Assembly (NCBI GenBank): GCA_900175165.2
Contig: FWWN02000278.1
Coordinates: 3,570-25,451, forward strand
DNA: 21,882 bases
Origin: Rhizomucor pusillus
Taxonomy: Eukaryota > Mucoromycota > Mucoromycetes > Mucorales > Lichtheimiaceae
Direction: 5' to 3'
Every line of letters starts with the position of its first letter. Position 1 is the stretch's first letter. The position numbers were made by a program, and so were the translations under genes. Below, piece after piece: positions 1 to 9,754 of this stretch. A model generated the notes under the pieces. That model ran no database searches. It was not told the DNA's origin and saw only the letters and a list, made by a program, of their open reading frames with translations.

Positions 1-174
1 TTTGCTTGTGAATCTTATACGCATCTTAAGGGTCGTCAAAAATCGGGCCTGGTTACCCCACGACGTCATTGCCGATGAAGCACAGATTTTTTTCGGGCTC
101 CACGAAAATCTGAGGATCTTTCATCTTCTTTTACCTTTTCTTCTCCTCTTCTAGACTTTTCCTGTATATACACT
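1..174 (+). promoter_or_regulatory. 5' flank of the phosphoglycerate mutase gene
   Basis: This is the sequence upstream of the mutase start codon. It holds a CRE-like GACGTCA at 62-68 and a near-perfect inverted repeat with arms CAGATTTT (83-90) and AAAATCTG (105-112). A pyrimidine-rich tract lies at about 118-160, as is common near the transcription start of strongly expressed fungal genes. TCTTCTAG at about 146-153 could be the acceptor of a 5'-UTR intron. TATATA at about 165-170 is too close to the ATG to be the TATA box. The assignments are by motif only. Confidence 0.45.
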
Positions 175-1851
175 ATGCCAGGCGGTGGACAGATGCCAAA
201 AGAAAAGCAGACACCCAAGGAAAAGGTGTGTCTCATTTGCATTGACGGCTGGGGTGTCTCTCCCGACGAGAACCCAAAGGGCGATGCCATTCGCAACGCC
301 AATACACCCGTCATGGACAAATTCAAAGAGACCTACCCATACACTGAAATTGCTGCACACGGTTTGAGTGTTGGTTTGCCTGATGGACTTATGGGTAACT
401 CTGAAGTCGGACACTTGAACATCGGTGCAGGACGCGTTGTCTACCAGGTAAGCCAAACGATTCATCTCCGGCCACTCCGAGTTGATCGTGAAATCACGAG
501 GCTTTTTTCCGTTTGCCCAAAACCCGCTGACACCGACCTTGTTCATCATCGATAGGATATTGTGCGTATTGATCTTGCAGTCAAAGAGCACAAGTTTGGT
601 GAGGTCGAAAACATCAAGGGTGCATTTGAACGTGCCAAATCTAGCAATGGCCGTCTCCACCTCCTGGGTCTCCTCTCTGACGGTGGTGTCCACTCTCACA
701 TTTCCCACCTTTTCGAATTGCTTCAAGCTGCCAAGGATGCTGGCGTGCCTGAAGTCTACGTTCATTTCTTTGGTGATGGTCGTGACACCGCACCCAAGTC
801 TGCCACCAAGTACCTTAAGCAGCTGGAGGATAAGTTGAAGGAACTTTCATACGGTAAATTGGCAACCATCGTCGGCCGCTACTACGCCATGGACCGTGAC
901 AAGCGCTGGGAACGTATCCAGATCGCTTTCGAGGCCTTGACTGAAGGCAAGGGCGAGAAAGCTGACGATGCTATTAAGGCCGTCGAGCAACGATACGAGC
1001 AAAACGAAACCGACGAATTCTTGAAGCCTATCATTTTGTCTGATGAGGGCCGCGTCCGCGACAATGATACCTTGTTCTTCTTCAACTTCCGTTCTGATCG
1101 TATGCGCGAAATAAACCAAGCTTTCGGTATCTCCCCCTGCCCCTTCGACAGCAAGGTTCCCGAGAACTTGGAACTTTTCACCATGACCCAGTACAAGAGC
1201 GACTTCCCCTTCAAGGTCGCCTTTCCCGCACAAACCATGGACAACGTCTTGGCCGAATGGTTGTCCAAGAACGGTATTCCTCAGATGCACGTTGCCGAAA
1301 CCGAGAAGTACGCCCACGTCACCTTCTTCTTCAACGGAGGTACCGAAGCTCAATTCGAAGGCGAAGATCGTGGCTTGATTGCCTCACCCAAAGTCGCCAC
1401 CTACGACTTGCAGCCTGAAATGAGCGCCCAAGGCGTTGCTGACCGCGTTGCTGAGGAGATTGCCAGCGGCAAGTATCCCTTCGTCATGTGCAACTTTGCA
1501 CCTCCAGACATGGTTGGTCACACTGGCAAGTACGAAGCTGCTATCAAGGGTGTGGAAGCCACTGACAAGGGCATCGGCACCATCTACGAAGCATGCAAGA
1601 AGCACGGCTACATCCTCTTTGTCACTGCTGATCACGGCAATGCTGAAAAGATGTTGTCTGACGATTACTCTTCACCCCACACCGCTCACACTTGCGCCAA
1701 GGTACCTTTCGTTATGACCTCTGAAAAGTACAAGTTTATCCCTGAAGCCAAAGGTGCTTTGGCTGATGTTGCACCTACCATCCTGCGCGTCATGGGCTTG
1801 GATGTTCCAGAGGAGATGACTGGCCACAACTTGCTCGCAGAGGAGATATAG
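175..1851 (+). CDS. 2,3-bisphosphoglycerate-independent phosphoglycerate mutase
   Basis: This cytosolic glycolytic enzyme interconverts 3- and 2-phosphoglycerate through a phosphoserine intermediate and two Mn ions (alkaline phosphatase superfamily). Exons are 175-447 and 556-1851. The 108-nt intron (GTAAGC...GATAG) is needed because its last three bases are an in-frame stop, and splicing joins GRVVYQ to DIVRIDL. The product is 522 residues, usual for the family. Visible catalytic features are Asp24 in IDGWG, the phosphorylated serine Ser76 in GNSEVGH, Asp409/His413 in PDMVGHTG and Asp450/His451 in TADHGN. The ATG at 175 is the first in frame; Met7 (193) is an alternative start, and the first 17 residues are lysine-rich and not conserved. 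Codon use strongly favours C-ending codons and AAG, unlike neighbouring genes, which suggests high expression. This enzyme is unrelated to the cofactor-dependent mutase of yeast and animals. Confidence 0.97.
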
Positions 1852-2034
1852 ATCTAAAGAACGATGTACAAAGAATTCATGGGTTTAGAAAGAGGAAAAG
1901 GAAGATAACATTGTTTTTAACGTAGACTCGTTTGGTCTATAAACATCCAATTATGGATGATTTGCTATATACAAACTAATGTCTATCGATTGGAACAAAA
2001 GTAGCTTAAAAAACAAAACTACGAACTCTCTCTC

Positions 2035-2226
2035 TCATTGTTGAAGGAGATTTGCGCGGACTTTGGCACATAGTTCAACACAATACAGATCTACATGGAC
2101 AAGAACAAAAATATCGCCGTTGCGAATTATTTCCCTCAAATTTTTACCAGCGTTAGAATATGCTTGGATGAGGTTCAATGACTTCTTGCCAGTATCGGAC
2201 AGTGTGTAAAAATTGGTATACGACAT
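2035..2226 (-). CDS. Small hypothetical protein, 63 residues
   Basis: I do not recognise this protein. The ORF has a true ATG at 2226 and ends at TGA (2035). The residues suggest two helices: a polar part (about 10-37, with KNLREIIRNGD) and a hydrophobic part (about 38-63, with FVLVHVDLYCVELC). No signal peptide or known motif is visible. Support for a real gene is a canonical TATAAAAG on the same strand (2311-2318), 85 nt upstream of the ATG. That is nearly the same arrangement as the small gene at 15471-15695. The ORF converges on the mutase gene, with 183 nt between the stops. It could also be a chance ORF or one exon of a longer gene. Confidence 0.42.
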   Translation of the reverse strand: MSYTNFYTLSDTGKKSLNLIQAYSNAGKNLREIIRNGDIFVLVHVDLYCVELCAKVRANLLQQ

Positions 2227-2229
2227 AGG

Positions 2230-4033
2230 CGTTCATTTTCTTTGTCTTCAGTGAAGATCATCCTTCTTATTCTGACGGTCACGCAATTGCTTTCATTCTC
2301 TGTTATTCTGCTTTTATAGCAGAATTTCGTAATAAGTATGTCATTCTTGTTCTTATATTTCTTTTCTGTGCGCATTTTATTGAGTCTTTGGATGCAAAGG
2401 CTACTAGCAATGCTCCCTCAGTTCGTTCAATCACTCGAGATGACTTGGTTTTTCTCCTTTTTCGGAAAAATGCTTAAAATAAGCATCATCCTATCTCTTG
2501 TATTTAGTATCTTTCCGGAAAAGAACATGATAGAACAAATAAGGTAGTTTCGTACGTGTGAGCGCGACGTACAAGTAAGTGAGGTCCCATGCAATACTGG
2601 TGGCATATTATTTCTCCGCTAATTGTATTCTGTTAAAGTAGTTCGTCGTCTTTGTCTTTCGCACTTCTTGTTACGGATACATCTGGGCGGATTCCAAGGA
2701 ATTTTCAAAATGGACCACTGTGGGTCATTTGGAACAGCAAATCTTCGGCTTATTAATGATCAAACCTTATTTCGCCATGGTTTGATAGCAAGAAGGTCCG
2801 GTAAGTTTTAGATAGGGTTTCGCAAGAGGTTCCTAATCCATATTATCCATTGCATGGTTTCACGTATATGCAAACAGTGGTCTCGATTAATTACTTTCTA
2901 TAAACGAGTAGTATATTTTAATGGACTTACCGTACGCCACGGAAGTCTAGATACAGTACTTTAGCCACGACAGAATGTAGGGATGTCTCGCTGCGGATCA
3001 AATTAGCTTCGGGGATAGCTACAATCTTTTTCTGATCTTTCTTCTGTCGCCCCGCCGTCTTCGGAATACAATTATCCATCCTTTGGATGGTGTACGAGAT
3101 CGTCAGACACACCTTGCAGAATATTCGGCCTGTATAAATGAAGCTGACTAGTTGCTACTGCTCGTGTCCATTGCAGATATATCGCAATATTGAAAACCAA
3201 GTTTATTAAATAATCGCACATCCACGGTTCGTCCGGTTAGAACAATGAATCAATTCAAATTACTCATCGATATAAGCCAAGGCCCGCCCTCAGCAGGCGC
3301 GGGACAAGGCCGAAGCCACCTAGTATGTGCATACTTTGGCGAAGAGTATTTCTGTCAAAAAAAAAGGTCCGAATAGAATAACGGCGGCACAGATTTCTCA
3401 AAGAGGGGGCCTGGGGAAGACATAGGCCCTGAATATTGATAGTTCAGTAACATGGTTCGAGATATGATAAGGAAAGTACATACATTGAGCGGTTTTGATA
3501 TGGTTATCGCAATGAACACATGTGCTAGACTGTTGCAAATGCTATCACAGCGGCGATCTGTGTAGCATAAACGGAAAAACATCCAAGTAGCCTTCGTTAG
3601 TATTGAATAGAAGGAATAATAATAAAAAACATTCGTGCAATTGAGAGCACAAAGCACGTGATGAAGATGGGGACAGCGATTTCCATTTACATATCTGTCG
3701 TGTGACGATAGCACGAGAGTTCACAAGAGACCCCATTTTTATAATTGGCTTTTATTTGCTGTGCAGGGAGAGTTACGTGATTGTACAGCAAACAGGACAA
3801 GAGAGGCTAGAGGCAGCAAAGTTATGCTGACCCGGGAAACAAGGAAAACGTATCAGTGAGTACCTTATCGACAGCATTTGCCATTGGTTACAGCTTCATA
3901 CTCCTCTTTATGTGTCACCCTGGCTCACCCGCGCATTTTCAGTCAAAGGCAACGATGGCTCACACTTGTAAAAGAAATTGGGATTTTCCCACATTCCATC
4001 ACTCTTCTTTTTCTATTCGCATCTCGTTTCTCG
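2230..4033. other. Long stretch without a convincing gene
   Basis: The open frames here mostly begin at non-ATG codons, have poor codon use and match nothing I know. Splice-like donors occur on both strands (GTAAGT near 2574 and 2801 on plus; GTAAGT near 2932 on minus), so an unrecognised multi-exon or non-coding transcript is possible. A GC-rich patch that can fold is at about 3271-3305. No tRNA boxes were found in a usable arrangement. The last 150 nt (about 3880-4033) are pyrimidine-rich and are probably the core promoter and 5' UTR of the transcription-factor gene. Confidence 0.5.
2305..2325 (-). promoter_or_regulatory. TATA box inside an 8-bp inverted repeat
   Basis: ATTCTGCT (2305-2312) and AGCAGAAT (2318-2325) are perfect inverted arms around a 5-nt spacer. 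The minus strand reads TATAAAAG across 2318-2311, so the core promoter element lies within the palindrome. It sits upstream of the small ORF that starts at 2226. Confidence 0.45.
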
Positions 4034-6643
4034 ATGCCCTTCGCGACACTTGATCGAACACACAAACGCATTCGATCCGAAGATCCATACATTGCTCGTG
4101 ATGGATTTTGCCCGCAATATGCCACAGCCCGTCCAAGCACAACCGGTGAAGAATTCAACTTTGGTTTACAACAGTTTCAATACAAAGACCCATCCACAGC
4201 TTTTCCAACGTTTCAGCCGCTTCCGCCTCATCACAGATGGGCAGATAGAAAGTCATCATCGACAGGTTCACATCGTATTCGGCCATCAACATCGCCTACC
4301 GATACCTTTGCTGTTGCTGCTCCTGTTGCTCCCACATCCATATTTGCTAGCAATCCTCCCACGCCGTTGGAGCATCCAGTCAGCAGCGCAGAAAGCGTCG
4401 ACAGCGAGCCGCTGCATCCGAGAAGAATATCATCATCAACAGTTAACAACAACAATAGCAATAATAGTAATGACAATGATATCAACAACGACGATAGTAA
4501 TAATATATCATCATCCACAGCTGTGTCAGCACCAGCAGCAACGTGGCCATTCTCAGACGAAGAAAGCTACGTTGAGGAAACCGGCAGCGAAGTTGCACTC
4601 TCACCAATTTTGCCAGCATCGAGCGACATTATACAAGAGGCGCTGTCAAAGTTCAAACTCTCATATACGGACAAGGGCATCAACATGGAAGCTCGCATAT
4701 CGAATGTGTCCGATTTGCGCACGTTAATTGACGCATTTAGCAAGCTTTGCAGCATCTCATCTGCAAGTGGCACAAACATCAATGTCGGAAATAACGAAAG
4801 ACAGAATGCATCTGGCGTCATCCTATATCGCAACCCAAATCATCGCACACGTCCCGTCAACTTTTTCGCTTCAGTGTGTCGGCTTGGCCAACTCCATCAT
4901 CCTCATTCAAAGCACGGTCCCCTTGTGACTCTGAGAGAAATCGCAGATGCATGCATTCAGACATACTTCACGTGCTGGGTCCGGTACACTCCCATCCTTC
5001 GCAAGGATGAATTCATGGCGTGGTACGATTCCCATCCAGCAGCAACAGAGACTCTCATTGTCAACGCTATCTGTGCATTTGTATTCCAGCACATGGTCAT
5101 CCATCACGGCCGACCAGGGCTCAGTCATTTTTTGAACGATCACAACCAAATCCAGGAACAAGAAGAGTTCTTTTTCGACAGGGCTCGCGAGTGTCTCTCC
5201 CAGTCATTCGATTGTCCTAGCCGCTACGACGTGGTCGCTCTCTTGTTCATGAGTGCTCGGGCAGAACCTAGCAAGAGGCATCATTATGTCGGGATGGCAG
5301 TCTCAGCGCTCCACAATCTGGAAATATACCCACGCATGGCCGCACACGCCGACGACGACTCATATGACAAGGAGATGGACACTCGACTTTGGTGGTTTGC
5401 CTGGGCCATGGATTTCTCGTTCTACTCGGCAGGCGCGCCAAAGAATACACCGCAGACCAAGTATCCGGGACCGGTCGACACTCCACGGCTATTTGAGCAA
5501 GATATCGACGAAGGGGAAATCGCTGTTCTCACTCTGATCCACTGTTTAAAGTTTTGGCGGCTCCAGGCAGACATAATTCACACGTTTTATGAACACGATT
5601 CGGACATGACTGTGGAACAGCTTCGGGCGTACGACAAACGGATCCTGGAAATTTACAATGCTCTCCCAGACTACTTTCGATTCGACAGCGGCTTCGAGTA
5701 TGGCTGCGAAGATTTGTTCTCGGCATGCGTGAGAGTTAACATTGAATATCACGCAACGCGAATCATCCTCCACAAATTGTTTATTCCCGACATTACTGAT
5801 CCACACCCAAGTTCATTCTCTCTTGAGTCACTCAACATCTGCTTGTCCCTTGCGTTTAACCAACTCAGGGCACTCAATACTTGCACCAAGAGCCTGCTGG
5901 GCCGCTGCGCATTTGACCGCGATGAGTTCTGGCGAGCCGCGGAAATCATCTCAATGGCCAAAGATATCTTCCGCGACTGTGCATCACCCATCATCCTTCA
6001 AGGCATCGACGCTGCAGATTTTGAACGGGGCCTATCCAACGCACAAGGCATTCTTTTGAACACGCGCGAGTACAAAGCTAGAGTCAAGAACTGGATCCAA
6101 GTAGCAGACTGGTTGGATGTCGAGATTCGGAGGCATCAACTTCACTCTCACCCAAATCGCAAAAACGTCTTTAAAGAAGCAACTGTTGCAAAAGCACCGG
6201 ACTATTTCCTTGCAAACGTTAAGCCCTCTGCAAAATCCCAAGAACTCAACGAATCCCACCATCAACTTTCTCCATCTGGGCCTCTGCTTTCCGTCCTGTC
6301 GTTTTCTAATACTTCCTCTTCTTCTTCCGCTTCCGCTAACACCCCAATCTCATCATCCGGCATCTTTCCATCTACTGCTGTCACTCCATGCGCTCCGACT
6401 ATGGTTCATTTTAACTACAGTACCTTTTCTAACACTACTACTACTACCAACGCCGCTGCTACTGCAACCCAAATATCAAATACCGCTACAGCTACCCCAG
6501 CTACTACATTATCATCATCCTCATCATCATCTACAACAACAACATCGCGCTCGACTTCCTCCAAAAACCAGCCAAGATTCCGATACTTTAATCCACGTAA
6601 AATGAACAAATTTCTGTTTATCGATGAAAACCCTTCTTTCTAA
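4034..6643 (+). CDS. Fungal transcription-factor (MHR) domain protein lacking a zinc cluster
   Basis: This intronless ORF encodes 869 residues from the first in-frame ATG (4034). The open frame extends upstream to 3878 but has no ATG there. Residues 1-210 are disordered, rich in Ser, Pro and Asn, with a long Asn/Ser/Asp run near 135-160. Residues about 290-660 form a helical domain typical of the fungal-specific transcription factor middle homology region (segments such as YFTCWVRYTPILRKDEF, LWWFAWAMDF and a repeated aromatic/Leu pattern). The C-terminal 140 residues are Ser/Thr homopolymer runs and end in a basic/aromatic tail. In most family members a Cys6 Zn2 cluster precedes this domain. 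I see no such cluster in the ORF, and none in the upstream sequence as a possible 5' exon. It is probably a nuclear regulator, but the target is unknown and direct DNA binding is doubtful. Confidence 0.85.
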   Translation: MPFATLDRTHKRIRSEDPYIARDGFCPQYATARPSTTGEEFNFGLQQFQYKDPSTAFPTFQPLPPHHRWADRKSSSTGSHRIRPSTSPTDTFAVAAPVAPTSIFASNPPTPLEHPVSSAESVDSEPLHPRRISSSTVNNNNSNNSNDNDINNDDSNNISSSTAVSAPAATWPFSDEESYVEETGSEVALSPILPASSDIIQEALSKFKLSYTDKGINMEARISNVSDLRTLIDAFSKLCSISSASGTNINVGNNERQNASGVILYRNPNHRTRPVNFFASVCRLGQLHHPHSKHGPLVTLREIADACIQTYFTCWVRYTPILRKDEFMAWYDSHPAATETLIVNAICAFVFQHMVIHHGRPGLSHFLNDHNQIQEQEEFFFDRARECLSQSFDCPSRYDVVALLFMSARAEPSKRHHYVGMAVSALHNLEIYPRMAAHADDDSYDKEMDTRLWWFAWAMDFSFYSAGAPKNTPQTKYPGPVDTPRLFEQDIDEGEIAVLTLIHCLKFWRLQADIIHTFYEHDSDMTVEQLRAYDKRILEIYNALPDYFRFDSGFEYGCEDLFSACVRVNIEYHATRIILHKLFIPDITDPHPSSFSLESLNICLSLAFNQLRALNTCTKSLLGRCAFDRDEFWRAAEIISMAKDIFRDCASPIILQGIDAADFERGLSNAQGILLNTREYKARVKNWIQVADWLDVEIRRHQLHSHPNRKNVFKEATVAKAPDYFLANVKPSAKSQELNESHHQLSPSGPLLSVLSFSNTSSSSSASANTPISSSGIFPSTAVTPCAPTMVHFNYSTFSNTTTTTNAAATATQISNTATATPATTLSSSSSSSTTTTSRSTSSKNQPRFRYFNPRKMNKFLFIDENPSF

Positions 6644-6981
6644 GATTTAAACATGTAATAAACCTTGTACAAGAAACAATAATAAAAAGTTGAATATTAG
6701 CTTGTAAGCCAAATTTAACAATCGTTTGGAGGGAAGTTCGTTAAATCTTTACCATTGGTAGCTACTGCATGCATACCAAAACTATGGTGGAATTGACAGC
6801 GCTGAGACCATATTACATACAAGGAGATAATGGCTGCTCAAAATTGATCTTACTACACAGTGTGAAATTCATACTGAGGACAATGCGATGTGTATCCTTT
6901 TTCATTGGAGGGAGGGAGGCGGAAAGGAACGAAATTAACTTTGTGGAAAGAGAGTATATATACATATGGGTGACGATGTTG
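6644..6981. other. Convergent 3' intergenic region
   Basis: The region lies between the stops of the transcription-factor gene (+) and the Rab-GAP gene (-). It is AT-rich. AATAAA near 6680, within AATAATAAAAAG, fits a plus-strand polyadenylation signal about 40 nt after the transcription-factor stop. I see no gene here; open frames overlapping this space look accidental. Confidence 0.5.
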
Positions 6982-9754
6982 TTACAGTAAAGAAAAACCA
7001 GCTTTTTGAGCCTTTTGCTTGAGTTCTTCGTATGCACTTTCCCGCTCTGCATATTTGACCTTCAAGCTAATCAGGACCGCTTCTATGTCAGCCAACTGGT
7101 CTTCTAAATCATTGTTGCGCTGCAGTAACTGCTTATTTTGACGCGTTAACTCTTCAACGTTTGGCAACGAGCTTTTGAGCTGCTCGAGCTCCGTGCGAGC
7201 TTGCATTAACTGGTGCCGTAGTTGCTGGTTGTCGTCATCCATGCGTGCCACGTTCATTTTCGCCTCAATGACTTGCTGCGTCACTTCTTGGTGCTCTACT
7301 TTGAGCGAATGGTATGATTTCTCAAGCCGGCGTACATGTTTGGATAGATCTGCGTTAATCCGACGCAAATGTTCTTCCTGGGAATGTGATTTAGCTTCCC
7401 GAGCAGCTTCCGACGCATGCTGCTTTGCCAAACGCGTAAGTAGACGCGCAGGGATGTCGATGTTGTAAGCGTCCTGGACAAAAATGCTTTCATTGTCCTT
7501 TTTTTTTAAACAAACCGTTATTTATAATAATGGTCTTCAAAATTACATTTAGGCTGCTTACCTGATAGGAGTCAAAGATCCCGTTATTTAAAAAGTCTAC
7601 AAGATCATCGTGTTCCATATTCAATAGGGTATGCTGATTGCGGTGCAACAACGCCAATGCAAAGTGCAGTACAATGTAGGGTCCGTCTGTAAACAAAACA
7701 TCTAGTACTCGGAAAACGAGGTTAAGGGAGCATTTGTACGCAAACACGGTCATGAACCACTGTGTTGCGTACAAGCCCGGCTCGACACCTTGCACTTCCA
7801 AATGTCGATGCAGTTCCGGAATCTTTTGCTGCATAATATGATCGAACTGGTAAAGCCGTTCGTGCAAAGTTTCCATTTGAATCGAGAATAGATTGCGGAA
7901 TCCGTATTGACTCATTAGCCTAATCAGGACGGCGAACGCTTGTTCGTCTGACATCTAGATCGAGCGTTAATAATGAAGTTATTATTACCAAACGAGCACA
8001 TGAAGCTATCGTTAGAGACTAAGGATGTTACCTGTGACACGAGACATCCCACAATGTAAAACATTCCCTGCGAATAGCCGATTTGTTGGTCAAACAAACT
8101 GTATGCCTTGATCACGTTGAACAAGGCCTCGTGCCCTTCGCCGTTCAGCTCTCCAAAGAATTCTTTCACGTTAAATGATCTCTCAAGATCTTGCCGGATA
8201 CTCTTTTCATAGGGGCAGACCCGTTTCAGCAATTCCCTATATTCAGATTCTAGCTCTCCACCGTTCCGCGACTTTGAGACGATCTGCCAAATATATCCTC
8301 GAAGCGGCGGAGGGACGCCCCGAACAAACTGGCGCTTGACTTCATCAGGTTGTGTCCTTGCAACCACGTCGTTGTCGTGAATGAAACTATACCAAAAGTC
8401 TGCCCAGATCTTGTGTAAGCACAATCAAATACCTTTATCCAGATGATAGCTTTTCCAATTTCTTACCCCAATCGTATTGACCATCTGCTGAATCTTTTAG
8501 CTGCTGCAATACTTGCTTAGCTTCATCTTTGAGAGCTGTGTGCTTGGGACTCTCTCTGTACTGATTTTCTTCGGAAGTGCGACCGAATTTGGACATGATC
8601 ATCTCGTAGTAGCTGCTAGCGCTTGCATAAGACAATCTACTGCTCGCTTGAGGGAGCGATGGTGAGGGCGACGAAGGTGTCTGAGGTTGCATGCGATAAA
8701 ATTCAGACATGCGCTTGCTCTGCCGTTCCCTGAATGCTTGGGACGGTCTTTCGACGGCACGCTGCGTCGAACGAGTCGAAGTTGTCGGCGATCCAGCTCG
8801 TTTAAATAAGTTGAAAGATGCCAGTGAAAATCCACTGCTGCTGTCTGGCCGGCTTTGCGTCTCGAAGGAAGTACCAGCTGATCTCAAGGATATCGTATCA
8901 AACTGATCATTAGATGAAGCGTGCGAGGGTGCGGCTGACATCGGTACACCCCCTACTCGTTGATAATAATTACTATTCTGTTGTTGGTGTTGCTGATCTA
9001 GTGAAACATCCCCTTCTCCCTGATACTGTAGCTGATGATCTGCAACGGGGGGAGCAGCGGCGGCGACACGGGAAGGAGAAGCACCGCTAAAAGGCGCGTT
9101 CTGATCTTTTGTGACATTACTAAATTTCGTAAACTCTGCGGAGGGTGGAGGGCGAGAAACGGTTGTCGCACGACGTCGTCTTGTCTGCAGCTGCTGCTGC
9201 TGTTCTTGAGGCATGGGCGGCAAAGATTTCGGATCAGACTGCGGCGTTACCTTGGAAACTGTAGCTGATCTGCCGCGCTGCACGGTCGTAAGGCTTGCCG
9301 AGTTGCGAGTTACTACTTCTGCTTTCTGCAGCTCGACTGATGATGCAGATAAACGGTTTGGATGCTTATGTGCAGTCGGCGTTGTCATGGCCGTATCCAC
9401 AGTGCCGTCGCTTTCGTTATCTTCTTCGCTCGAACCGGTTGTTGCCGAGGATGTAGCGGACGTCTTCACAGCAGCAGACGAATGCTGGGTTGTGCCGTTC
9501 TTTTTCTTATTGTAGCCACTGTCAATAGAGTCAGAATCAGAGTCGCTTGAGTCTTCGTCATCCGTCTTGACTTCTATGCGGAACCCAAAGTGATCCCGAA
9601 ACTCTGTACTGTCTGGATTGAGAAGAGCATCATCGACGACGTCCAAATCGTATTCCGTCAAAGAGAAACGGTTCTCTCCGTGAGGGACGTCGTCTCCGCG
9701 TTCAGAGTCGTCCGTATCAGACAAGGAGTCAGGGTGTTGATCTCGTTTGCTCAT
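6982..9754 (-). CDS. TBC-domain Rab GTPase-activating protein, Gyp5/EVI5-like
   Basis: It accelerates GTP hydrolysis by a Rab GTPase; yeast Gyp5 acts on Ypt1/Sec4 in ER-Golgi and exocytic traffic. Exons in transcript order are 9754-8467, 8399-8032, 7954-7562 and 7497-6982, with introns of 67, 77 and 64 nt. The product is 854 residues. Residues 1-429 are disordered and acidic, rich in Ser and Gln. The TBC domain spans about 430-680: GVPPPLRGYIW at 457-467, the catalytic arginine Arg503 in IRQDLERSF, and the glutamine finger Gln540 in IGYSQGM. Residues about 700-850 form a long coiled coil ending in a conserved YAERESAYEELKQKA block, as in Gyp5/Gyl1. The first splice joins YDW to DFW exactly as in relatives. 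The open frame extends upstream to 9787 without an ATG, so ATG 9754 is the start. The substrate Rab is inferred from the family. Confidence 0.93.

Noticed and set aside
151..765. 204-codon minus-strand frame across the mutase gene, including its intron
   Set aside because: It starts at a non-ATG codon, is antisense to conserved mutase coding sequence, and its composition mirrors the mutase codons. The intron being open on that strand is probably chance.
847..1353. 168-codon minus-strand frame inside the mutase gene
   Set aside because: A shadow of strongly biased codons on the plus strand; no family features.
3452..3461. GGTTCGA-like sequence as a tRNA B box
   Set aside because: No A box or cloverleaf can be drawn upstream at the right distance on either strand.
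3355..3714. 119-codon minus-strand frame in the gap before the transcription-factor gene
   Set aside because: It begins at GTG, has no motif, and its composition is that of AT-rich non-coding DNA.
3978..4727. 249-codon plus-strand frame at the start of the transcription-factor gene
   Set aside because: It overlaps the real frame, is full of Leu/His/Gln from shifted Ser/Asn repeats, and has no domain.
6117..6605. 162-codon plus-strand frame near the end of the transcription-factor gene
   Set aside because: Low-complexity Leu/Pro/His sequence from reading Ser/Thr repeats out of frame.
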